This document shows, piece by piece, positions 7,154-13,895 of a stretch of DNA of 14,798 nt (position 1 is its first letter; each line of letters starts with the position of its first letter). The notes under the pieces are model-generated. The model had not been told where the DNA came from and searched no databases. It was given only the letters and a program-made list of their open reading frames with translations. The translations under genes and the position numbers were made by a program. Origin of the DNA: CAINVV01 sp037440345. Its GTDB lineage: Bacteria > Bacteroidota > Bacteroidia > Bacteroidales > Prolixibacteraceae. The stretch covers positions 1 to 14,798 of the forward strand of contig JBBIUJ010000082.1 in assembly GCA_037440345.1 (NCBI GenBank), written 5' to 3'.

Positions 7154-7909
7154 TCGGAACCAATCTTTAAACTTTCCTTTCCGCCGGCGGTAGTTTTTGT
7201 TGCTTTGATCATAACCGGTCAAAAGGGCGATGGCCTTTTCGGCTGACTCGCCACAAAGTGCTGCATATTCGGAGGCAATCAGGCGAAGATTTTCTTCATT
7301 GGTATCCAACTGGCGAAAATTTTGAATCCCCTTTTCAAACCCTACCGGTATAAATTTCATTCGGTTAAGGTCGACAACAGCAAATTGAAAGCCTCCATCA
7401 ACTTTCTGTATCAACGTATTACCTGGGGAGTAATCGAGGTGGAAAATTCCGTTTTTGTGAAGCTTCGACCAGGTAAACCGAACCCATTGTGCCAGAATAT
7501 TTCTACTATCAGCAACCTGCCTATTTAGGACTGCCCTCAGATCGAAATCAGTTTTGTAATTCAGCGAAACATAGTAACTCTCCCGCAATTTTCCATCTTC
7601 AACGCATTCCACCCAGGCAACCGGTGTAGGGGTCGATGCCCCATAATCCAAAAATACGAGAGCATTCTGAAATGATCTGGCAGCCTTCGAGCCCCTCAGA
7701 TAAACATACACGTACCGGTTTATCAGATTGGGTAATTTAAAGGCTTTGACATTCAATTCCAAACCTTGTTCCAGAAACACCTTGACCTCATTCCTGTCCT
7801 TGAAAATAGAAGTGCCATCAAGCATAAACCGTTCAGGAAGGGCTTTTACCCAATTTTCCAGAATCTCGTAACCGGGAGCTATGGCAAATCGAATTTTACT
7901 GCATCTCAT
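7139..7909 (-). CDS. Lipopolysaccharide kinase (InaA/WaaP/KdkA-like) family protein
   Basis: This 256-residue protein has the kinase fold of the Kdo/LPS-core kinase group, which phosphorylates sugars of the lipid A-core at the cytoplasmic membrane face. Visible motifs are a candidate ATP-binding lysine in NVKAFK (53-58), the catalytic loop HLDYSPGN (157-164, the family HxDxxxxN form with D159 and N164), and VDLNRM (179-184), where D180 stands in for the DFG aspartate. There is no signal peptide or membrane span; the C-terminus is strongly basic (NYRRRKGKFK), which suits membrane association. The ATG at 7909 overlaps the nitroreductase stop as ATGA, so the two are probably co-translated. It faces the GT9 gene across the palindrome. 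The acceptor (Kdo, heptose or another core sugar) is unresolved. Confidence 0.82.
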   Translation of the reverse strand: MRCSKIRFAIAPGYEILENWVKALPERFMLDGTSIFKDRNEVKVFLEQGLELNVKAFKLPNLINRYVYVYLRGSKAARSFQNALVFLDYGASTPTPVAWVECVEDGKLRESYYVSLNYKTDFDLRAVLNRQVADSRNILAQWVRFTWSKLHKNGIFHLDYSPGNTLIQKVDGGFQFAVVDLNRMKFIPVGFEKGIQNFRQLDTNEENLRLIASEYAALCGESAEKAIALLTGYDQSNKNYRRRKGKFKDWFRGDQG

Positions 7910-8658
7910 GATGGCTGGTTCATAAATCCTTGTTGATTCAACACTTCCAACAGCATATTGGAAAACGAAATATTGTCTGCCTTTTTGTAGCGAACATCTG
8001 TAAATACCTGTGCAAGCGACTGTTTATTGTTCTCCTCAACAAATTTTCTATTTTCCGGCAACTGCTCTTTCAAGGCATATAGTCGGGCGATATTATTGGC
8101 ATTGTAATCTTGGTAAGTCTCTTTGTGAACAATCGCCTCCAGAGGTAAACGATCGGTTAGGGCCGGCACCTCGTCAGGCCATCCCAGCGTTACAGTTGTG
8201 ACAGGAACTACCCCTTTCGGAAGATGGAGGATATCAATAATTTTTCCTGCCAGATAGGTGGTCGTGCCAAGATAGCAAATACCGAGACCTTCGCTTTCAG
8301 CGGCTACGCAAACATTTTGTGCCACCAGAAGGGCATCGATGGCTGCGGTGAAAAAGGAGAGAAAATTGTCGTAACCGGGATCGGCGTGGTTGAGTTGGCA
8401 CCACAAATTAAAGCGGTTGAAATCAGCGCAGAAGGTCAGAACAACCGGTGCATTCTTCACCATTGGCTGGTTGAAATGACAACCGGCCAGCAACTCCTTC
8501 ATCTTTGCATCACGATTAACAATGATACTATAAACTTGCATGTTGCCGGTAGTGGAAGCCCTGCTCCCGGCTTCAAGAATTTTGTTCAGCTGTTCATCTG
8601 GAATATCCATTGCCTTGTATTTCCGGATGGTACGGTGCTGCAATAAAACATCTAGCAT
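7906..8658 (-). CDS. Nitroreductase-family FMN oxidoreductase
   Basis: This is a 250-residue flavin reductase of the nitroreductase superfamily, NfsA/FRase-like in organisation, using NAD(P)H and FMN in the cytosol. The phosphate-binding start HRTIRKYK (8-15) is diagnostic, followed by AGSRASTTGNMQ, the FMN contact stretch. CVAAESEGLGICYLGT in the middle is the conserved region near the isoalloxazine, and VVPVTTVTLGWPDE matches the superfamily's late strand. The C-terminal tail of about 70 residues after LPLEAIVHKETY is typical of the NfsA subgroup. I start at the ATG at 8658. An ATG 36 bp upstream would add MKPFYLCTKFYS, but that stretch carries the likely -7 promoter box and a hairpin arm. 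The gene overlaps the kinase gene by 4 bp. The in vivo substrate is unknown. Confidence 0.9.
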   Translation of the reverse strand: MLDVLLQHRTIRKYKAMDIPDEQLNKILEAGSRASTTGNMQVYSIIVNRDAKMKELLAGCHFNQPMVKNAPVVLTFCADFNRFNLWCQLNHADPGYDNFLSFFTAAIDALLVAQNVCVAAESEGLGICYLGTTTYLAGKIIDILHLPKGVVPVTTVTLGWPDEVPALTDRLPLEAIVHKETYQDYNANNIARLYALKEQLPENRKFVEENNKQSLAQVFTDVRYKKADNISFSNMLLEVLNQQGFMNQPS

Positions 8659-8667
8659 AGAATAGAA

Positions 8668-8728
8668 TTTGGTACAAAGATAAAACGGTTTCAATTAAAA
8701 ACTGAAACCGCTTTATCTTTGTGCCAAA
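8668..8728 (-). promoter_or_regulatory. 26-bp inverted repeat with nitroreductase promoter box
   Basis: The left arm (8668-8693) and right arm (8703-8728) are complementary at 24 of 26 positions around a 9-nt loop. On the minus strand TATCTTTG (8682 to 8675) matches the Bacteroidota -7 box exactly and would give a leader of about 11 nt before the nitroreductase ATG at 8658. No good -33 TTG is seen. The other arm carries the same TATCTTTG on the plus strand (8714-8721), pointing back into the fucosidase 3' end. As RNA from the upstream gene the stem could also act as the fucosidase terminator, since it begins 4 bp after that stop. Confidence 0.6.
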
Positions 8729-8731
8729 TAG

Positions 8732-10243
8732 CTACTTTTTGAACTCAATCTTAAATGTCGCCACCTCCCAGTCGGGCAATGTGGCCGGCTTGTTAATCAC
8801 CAATGCTTCAGGCTCCTGCTTCCAGCTTAATTTCTCTTTACTGCCCAAAAGTGTTACCGACTTCACCTTGCTATCGGAAATCTTTGATTGCTTTCCAAGT
8901 GAAACAATTTTGATATCCGCGGTAGGGGTTTTCATACAAAAAGCATAAAGTGTCTCCCCTTTTTGGGTAAACCGAATGTCTGAAGAGTCATAGGGACGCA
9001 CATCTTTAACACCCCCAAATTGTCCTTTTTCCTGGCTTTTCTTTGTGGTCGGACCTTCACCGTAAATCTTCCATGGACGTGTACCATAGATGGCTTCGCC
9101 ATTGGCCGGGGTCCATTTGGCAATTACATCCAAAATGGCCAGAACATCCGGTTCGAGATCTCCTTCCGGTGTTTGTACTACATTCAGCAGCAGGTTGCCA
9201 TTTTTGCTCACAATGTCAATCAGCATCTGAATGACCTGCGTTCCTGTCATATACTTTTGTCCGGTGCGGTAGTACCAGTCTCCAATTGAGGTATCGGTTT
9301 GCCAGGGATAAGGGCTGATGGAATCCATTGCCCCGCGCTCAAGGTCCTGTACCCACCTTCCTTCGGAGGCACGCAGCTTGCAGGTATAAACAGCCTCAAG
9401 TTTGCCGTTGTTTTTGGTGATATCCTGATTATAATAATGCGCCAGCATGGTTCTGCCTACTTCCCCGAAAGGAAGTTCACTGTCTGAATAGAGCAGATCC
9501 GGATGATAGGTGTCGATCAGTTCTGAAATACATGACAGCCAGTTTTTCTGATTTTCAGGATTGGTTGTCAGCCAGTCTTTGTCGTTGTCAGCGGTTTTAG
9601 GATGATACAGATCTTCGAATTCAGGATTGGTTCCATCATAAGGAACACCTGCCACAGGACCGGTTTTGTCGGCACCCCTGCTCGACTGGAACCAGGTATA
9701 GCTTGCTCCAAGGTGTTCTGATACCCCAAAACGCAATCCTTCTCTTTTGGCTGCCTTTTGCCACAAGCCTACCACGTCTTTTTTAGGTCCCATATTCACC
9801 GCATTCCATTTATGGATTTTGGAGTTCCACAAGAAGAAATTGTCATGATGGGTGGCCATGCTAACAAAATATTTCGCCCCCACTTTTTTGTACAACGCCA
9901 TCAATTGCTCAGGATCCCACCGCTCCGCCTTCCACAACGGGATGATATCCTTGTAACCAAATTTGGACGGGTGACCGTAATGTGCCACATGGTATTTGTA
10001 ATCGCCGCTACCCTCCTGATACAACTTCTTGGCATACCAGTCACCCTGGCGGGGAACTGCCTGTGGCCCCCAATGCGCCCAGATGCCAAATTTGGCATCG
10101 CGGAACCATTCAGGATAGGCATACTGCTTAAATGACTCGGGCGATGACGTAAAATTCTGAGCCAGTACGGGAACTTTTGTCATCATGCTAAGCACGATGA
10201 TCAGCATCGCCATACTTGTTAGTGAATCAATTTTTCTTTTCAT
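8732..10243 (-). CDS. Secreted GH29 alpha-L-fucosidase
   Basis: This 503-residue retaining glycoside hydrolase of family 29 releases terminal alpha-L-fucose, and possibly the related L-galactose, from glycans. The signal peptide is clear: MKRK, a hydrophobic core at 12-21, and cleavage VLA|QN after residue 28. It lacks a lipobox, so the product should be periplasmic. The barrel shows EWFRDAKFGIWAHWGP (45-60, the family FGIFxHWG strand), YFVSMATHHDNF (125-136, the family KHHDGF region) and DLLYSDSELPFGEVG (249-263), in which D254 fits the nucleophile position. A small C-terminal beta domain follows from about 405. The SDSELPFG wording differs from the more common FDG, so specificity may differ. 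It lies 121 bp after manC; two operator-like palindromes in that gap suggest separate regulation. Confidence 0.92.
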   Translation of the reverse strand: MKRKIDSLTSMAMLIIVLSMMTKVPVLAQNFTSSPESFKQYAYPEWFRDAKFGIWAHWGPQAVPRQGDWYAKKLYQEGSGDYKYHVAHYGHPSKFGYKDIIPLWKAERWDPEQLMALYKKVGAKYFVSMATHHDNFFLWNSKIHKWNAVNMGPKKDVVGLWQKAAKREGLRFGVSEHLGASYTWFQSSRGADKTGPVAGVPYDGTNPEFEDLYHPKTADNDKDWLTTNPENQKNWLSCISELIDTYHPDLLYSDSELPFGEVGRTMLAHYYNQDITKNNGKLEAVYTCKLRASEGRWVQDLERGAMDSISPYPWQTDTSIGDWYYRTGQKYMTGTQVIQMLIDIVSKNGNLLLNVVQTPEGDLEPDVLAILDVIAKWTPANGEAIYGTRPWKIYGEGPTTKKSQEKGQFGGVKDVRPYDSSDIRFTQKGETLYAFCMKTPTADIKIVSLGKQSKISDSKVKSVTLLGSKEKLSWKQEPEALVINKPATLPDWEVATFKIEFKK

Positions 10244-10286
10244 CTTTTTCGCTTTTTATTAGTTAATCCAATAGTTCCCATTCTCC

Positions 10287-10350
10287 AACTTTAGAAAAGT
10301 TACATACTATTTTCCCTCTATTTTATTGTAGCTTCAACTTTTCTAAAGTT
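10287..10350. promoter_or_regulatory. Pair of 15-bp operator-like palindromes before the fucosidase gene
   Basis: AACTTTAGAAAAGTT (10287-10301) and its exact reverse complement AACTTTTCTAAAGTT (10336-10350) lie in the 121-bp gap between manC and the fucosidase gene. Each is also a palindrome by itself (AACTTT-N3-AAAGTT), so the pair looks like two copies of one site with centres 49 bp apart. They lie 44 to 107 bp upstream of the fucosidase ATG. No U-run follows, so a terminator is unlikely. The rest of the gap is AT-rich without a clear TAnnTTTG box. Confidence 0.55.
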
Positions 10351-10364
10351 CTGGAAGATCTTTT

Positions 10365-11444
10365 TTAGAGGTATTGATAGAGCTTTCTTCCGTCAATTTC
10401 ACTGACCACCTGTTTGATATTTTCGGCCTGGTCGCGTTTGCAGACCAGAATGGTATTTCCCTCCTGAACGACAATCACATCTTCCAGTCCGACGACAGCA
10501 ACCAAACTGTCCTGGGCATGGACAAATGAATTCTTAGTCTCCTGAACGATCACGTTCCCGCTGAGAGAATTCTGATTTTCATCCTTTCGGCTATATTTAT
10601 AGACCTCTTCCCAACTGCCCAAATCGTTCCATACAAAGTCGCCCTGTACCAAAAATACATTTTGCGCCTTCTCCAGAATGCCATAGTCAATAGAAATCGA
10701 AGCCACCTCTCTGTAAATTATATCCAGTGCAGTTTCGAACTGTTCAGTGCCAAAATATGTTTTGATTTCTTCAAAGGAAGCATAAAGCTCAGGTGCCAGT
10801 TCTTTCACCGCATCCAGAAAAACGGAGACTTTAAAAACAAAAATCCCGCTGTTCCAGAAGAATCCCCCCTGATGAAGATACCCTGCAGCAACTTCAACGT
10901 TTGGCTTCTCAACAAACCGCCTGACGGAATAGGATTTAATTACCTGTCCAAGTTTCACCTCTTGTGAAGTTTGAACATATCCATATCCGGTAGCCGGATA
11001 TTTCGGGGTAATTCCGATAGTAACGATTCCATCCGTTTTCTCTGCTACCAGAGCAGCCGATTCAATGGTATCCTTAAAGAGCTTCTCATTGCCGATGAGA
11101 TGGTCAGAAGGAGAAACGATCAGGATTCCTTCCGGATCTTGTTCCGCAATTATCAGCGCTGCCAAACCAATGGCAGGTAAGGTATTTTTACCGACCGGCT
11201 CATAAATCAGGTTCTCATGCGGCAGATTTGCAATTTGTCTTTCCAGAATATCCTGTTGGGATTTGGCCGATATAATATAAATAAGCTCTTTCGGCAAAAA
11301 ATTTGAAAACCGCTTTACCGTCTCCTGAATCAACGACTCTTCTCCAAAAATATTGAGATACTGCTTGGGTTTACTTACCCTGCTACGGGGCCAGAAACGG
11401 GTTCCTGACCCTCCTGCCATGATCAGACAATAGTTGCGGTTCAT
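10365..11444 (-). CDS. manC: Mannose-1-phosphate guanylyltransferase
   Basis: This cytosolic nucleotidyltransferase makes GDP-mannose from mannose-1-phosphate and GTP. At 359 residues it is the short form, without the C-terminal phosphomannose isomerase domain. The signature loop is MAGGSGTRFWPRSR (9-22), followed by KPKQYL (25-30). EPVGKNTLPAI (82-92), SPSDH (111-115), FVEKP (177-181) and WNSGIF (197-202) are the family's substrate-binding blocks. The start at 11444 lies only 7 bp after the upstream fused gene, with which it must be co-transcribed. Its product, GDP-mannose, is the expected substrate of the epimerase encoded at the head of the same operon. Confidence 0.95.
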   Translation of the reverse strand: MNRNYCLIMAGGSGTRFWPRSRVSKPKQYLNIFGEESLIQETVKRFSNFLPKELIYIISAKSQQDILERQIANLPHENLIYEPVGKNTLPAIGLAALIIAEQDPEGILIVSPSDHLIGNEKLFKDTIESAALVAEKTDGIVTIGITPKYPATGYGYVQTSQEVKLGQVIKSYSVRRFVEKPNVEVAAGYLHQGGFFWNSGIFVFKVSVFLDAVKELAPELYASFEEIKTYFGTEQFETALDIIYREVASISIDYGILEKAQNVFLVQGDFVWNDLGSWEEVYKYSRKDENQNSLSGNVIVQETKNSFVHAQDSLVAVVGLEDVIVVQEGNTILVCKRDQAENIKQVVSEIDGRKLYQYL

Positions 11445-11451
11445 TGTCGAA

Positions 11452-12588
11452 TTAATATTTTACCTTGATTTTCAAGGCTCCGGGAATCTCCTCCTCGGAA
11501 GCCACAATGACATAACCGCCTCCACTTCCTGAGGTTATTGCCCCTGGATAATTGGAAAACCATTTGGTATTCATCTGTTCCCAAACCCAATCAGGAACTG
11601 TGTAGGGCAACATTTTTTTCCAGGAGAGGAAGGTGCCTTTCATCCCTTCTCCCAATTTCCTGATATCCTTTTCTACGATACCTTCCCAGCACAAATGGCA
11701 TGAATCGGCCAATTCACCAACGTTTTCAAACGACAGGTGTTTTTCAAGCAACGGATCATATCCTTCAGGCCGTGGGGCAAGGGGAATGAGGTGTAAAACT
11801 TTGGAAAGCCATTCGCAAGTGCCAGGATCTACCATTGATTCAATATGACAAGGCCAGAATTTCCCGTCGTAATCCAAACGGTTTGCGCCGGGCAACAGAA
11901 TCCCCAATTGATCCTGGGATCCTGAGATATACTCTGATCCGGGAGGATTTTCGGCTCCGAAAAGCAATTTAGCATTGCGTACCTGGTCTCCTTCCGGGAT
12001 CTTGTCCCCCCACAATTCGCGGGCTATTTTGCGCGAACTGGTGGCCATTCCGGAACGATCATTGAAATCGAAATCCGGCCAGATCTGAACTACCACACAG
12101 GGTCCGCTGTGAACCTTCGAAACCCAGGGTTGATCCATCCATCCCCCAGCCAGGCAAAGCCGGTAAGAAAATTTCAACTCTTTTTTGGATTGCGAACTGG
12201 ATCTGGCAGGCAGTCCCTCCTCTGGAATACGCTCCAGAACGATTAGTTCGACATTGTTCTCTTCGCACAGACGCCTTTTACCATCGGTGTACCCATCCGA
12301 ATTCACCACAAAATAGTCAGGCTTTATACGTTTCATGTCCTCTTCGAAATCGAGCATCCCCTCGCCGGAGGCAACAAAGGCTTCTGAAACATATTTTACG
12401 GCACCGACCATGTAGACTCTTTCTTCCTGCGAGAAATAGGGTTTTTTCCCCTTTAGCCGCAAAAGATTTTCGTCCTGTCCAAGACTCACATAGAGCTTCC
12501 CATACTGCGCCGCAGTCTTAAAAAAAGCAATATGTCCCGCATGAAGCAGATCGTAGCAGCCACTGACCAATACTTTTTTATCTGTCAT
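11452..12588 (-). CDS. Fused HxGH nucleotidyltransferase and GHMP-kinase-like protein
   Basis: This 378-residue cytosolic protein has two parts. Residues 1 to about 135 form a TagD/HldE-C-like nucleotidyltransferase with VSGCYDLLHAGH (8-19, catalytic HxGH), LRLKGKKPYFSQEER (43-57) and RIKPDYFVVNSDGY (87-100). Residues 139-378 read as a GHMP sugar-kinase fold: YRLCLAGGWMDQP (142-154, compare RISFAGGGTD), SGMATSSRKIA (179-189) in the phosphate-loop position, SGSQDQLG (222-229) and a glycine-rich TSGSGGGYVIV (352-362). The phosphate loop lacks the standard GxGSSS, so kinase activity is uncertain. By analogy with HldE and Fkp it may phosphorylate a sugar and then transfer a nucleotide. It lies between the epimerase (15-bp gap) and manC (7-bp gap). 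The substrate is unknown: L-galactose, L-fucose or a heptose are candidates. Confidence 0.72.
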   Translation of the reverse strand: MTDKKVLVSGCYDLLHAGHIAFFKTAAQYGKLYVSLGQDENLLRLKGKKPYFSQEERVYMVGAVKYVSEAFVASGEGMLDFEEDMKRIKPDYFVVNSDGYTDGKRRLCEENNVELIVLERIPEEGLPARSSSQSKKELKFSYRLCLAGGWMDQPWVSKVHSGPCVVVQIWPDFDFNDRSGMATSSRKIARELWGDKIPEGDQVRNAKLLFGAENPPGSEYISGSQDQLGILLPGANRLDYDGKFWPCHIESMVDPGTCEWLSKVLHLIPLAPRPEGYDPLLEKHLSFENVGELADSCHLCWEGIVEKDIRKLGEGMKGTFLSWKKMLPYTVPDWVWEQMNTKWFSNYPGAITSGSGGGYVIVASEEEIPGALKIKVKY

Positions 12589-12603
12589 AGGTTCTAAGTG
12601 CCA

Positions 12604-13578
12604 CTATTTTTTCCCGCCGCTTACCATTTGGGTTTTGATCCAATCGTAGGTCTCCTTCATCCCCACAGCCAATGGCAGAGTTGGCTCCCAACCCAATAGT
12701 TCAAGGATAAGGGTATTGTCACTGTTGCGTCCGCGTACACCTTTTGGAGCATCCAAATCATAGGTCCTTTTCAGTTTGATATGGCCGATTTTCTCAACTA
12801 TATCCACAAGCTGATTGATTGAAACCATTTCACTGCTTCCCAGATTGATCGGTTCGATGATGTCGCTGTACATGATTTTGAGAATTCCCTCTACACATTC
12901 GGTAATGTACATGAAACTGCGGGTTTGTTCCCCGTCACCCCAAATATTGATTTCATCCTTTCCATACAATTCTGCTTCAAGCACTTTGCGGCACATGGCA
13001 GCAGGCGCCTTTTCGCGTCCTCCGTCCCAGGTTCCATGTGGTCCGTAAACATTGTGAAAACGGGCAACCCTGGTATTAATTCCGTAATCCTCCCTGAAAT
13101 GACGGCACATCCTTTCAGAAAACAACTTTTCCCATCCATAACCATCTTCCGACTGGGCAGGATAGGCATCCGACTCTTTCAAACCCGGGTTGTTTACATC
13201 CTGTTGCTTTTCTCCATTGTAAACGCAAGCCGAGGAGGCATAAAAGAATCTGTCAATTCCCAAATCTTTTGCGGCCATCAGCAAGTGGGTATTGATCAGT
13301 ACGCTCAGCATGCATTCAGCCTTGTGCGTTTCGATGAAACCCATTCCTCCCATATCAGCGGCGAGATTGAAGACCTCATTGTATCCATTCAGCGCCGTGT
13401 AGCAGTTTTCTTTGCTGTTCAAGTCAAGAACCAGATTATCGACATCCGTGTGAACCTGGTACCACTGGTTCAAAGGTTTTTTATCTACCGCACGTACATC
13501 ATTACCCATCTCTTTCAACCTTTTGGTCAGGTGACCGCCAATAAATCCTCCGGCACCGGCTACTACAATCTTTTTCAT
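12604..13578 (-). CDS. GDP-mannose 3,5-epimerase homologue
   Basis: This 324-residue extended-SDR nucleotide-sugar epimerase is strikingly close to plant GDP-mannose 3,5-epimerase (GME), which makes GDP-L-galactose and GDP-L-gulose. The NAD loop is GAGGFIGG (8-15). Shared blocks include FNLAADMGGMGFI (70-82), FFYASSACVY (111-120), ARFHNVYGPHGTWDGG (172-187), REKAPAA (188-194), IWGDGEQTRSF (212-222) and KGVRGRNSDN (279-288). From recalled Arabidopsis GME numbering, catalytic C145, Y174, K178 and K217 fall on C118, Y147, K151 and K190 here, all with the same offset of 27. The gene heads a three-gene operon ending in manC, which supplies GDP-mannose. The ATG at 13578 gives the canonical beta-strand start MKKIVVAGAGG. 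Activity on another GDP-sugar, such as GDP-heptose, remains possible. Confidence 0.88.
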   Translation of the reverse strand: MKKIVVAGAGGFIGGHLTKRLKEMGNDVRAVDKKPLNQWYQVHTDVDNLVLDLNSKENCYTALNGYNEVFNLAADMGGMGFIETHKAECMLSVLINTHLLMAAKDLGIDRFFYASSACVYNGEKQQDVNNPGLKESDAYPAQSEDGYGWEKLFSERMCRHFREDYGINTRVARFHNVYGPHGTWDGGREKAPAAMCRKVLEAELYGKDEINIWGDGEQTRSFMYITECVEGILKIMYSDIIEPINLGSSEMVSINQLVDIVEKIGHIKLKRTYDLDAPKGVRGRNSDNTLILELLGWEPTLPLAVGMKETYDWIKTQMVSGGKK

Positions 13579-13895
13579 CCCATTTGATTTAAATATTCCG
13601 AATTAAATTTATCAAAACCGAGTCAAAAAAAGCTCTAAATGAATGAATAACATTCATGTTCGCATTTTTCTCTCATGCAAATATTGGCCAAAAAAATAAT
13701 ACCTGCAAGGCTTAAAAATCAGCAATTTAGCGCAAAGGTTTGCGGAAAGGTTTGCGTACTAAAAAAAATGTTACGCAACATCTTTTTTTTAATCCGCCAG
13801 TTTGAAAAACAGACACTACAGTTAAGTGATCATCGGTTACTATTTGTCCAGTTTGTATATCCGCTTCATCAATTGCCACTTTTCATCGGCAGTTG
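13579..13895 (-). promoter_or_regulatory. Control region of the epimerase-fusion-manC operon
   Basis: This 317-bp gap holds no convincing gene. On the minus strand a promoter can be proposed: TTG (13708 to 13706), 20 bp, then AATATTTG (13685 to 13678), a 7/8 match to TAnnTTTG, about 100 bp before the epimerase ATG. The leader contains a 7-bp hairpin, ATGAATG-AATAA-CATTCAT (13639-13657). Upstream of the promoter lie a palindrome, CGCAAA-GG-TTTGCG (13731-13744), and a 12-bp-period direct repeat of AAAGGTTTGCG (13734-13744 and 13746-13756). These resemble LacI-family operator half-sites. The stretch 13791-13895, next to the transporter stop, shows nothing recognisable. Confidence 0.45.
13761..13790 (-). 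terminator. Probable intrinsic terminator after the FucP-type gene
   Basis: On the minus strand the hairpin ATGTT-GCGT-AACAT (13781 to 13768) is followed by seven T residues. On the other side the A-run and T-run can extend the stem, so it could also work on the plus strand. It lies about 115 bp after the transporter stop and before the epimerase promoter. The stem is short and poor in GC. Confidence 0.45.

Noticed and set aside
8659..8694. Twelve-residue N-terminal extension of the nitroreductase (MKPFYLCTKFYS)
   Set aside because: It is encoded within the inverted repeat that holds the -7 box, and the family start lies at the downstream ATG.
12925..13587. Plus-strand open frame of 220 codons opposite the epimerase
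   Set aside because: It is antisense to a strongly conserved GME-like protein, has no recognisable motifs and no promoter.
13840..13895. Minus-strand frame ending EKWQLMKRIYKLDK just after the transporter stop
   Set aside because: It looks like a plausible protein end, but the transporter frame itself is intact through its FucP-like final helix, and the alternative frame has no start or family match; a frameshift cannot be shown.
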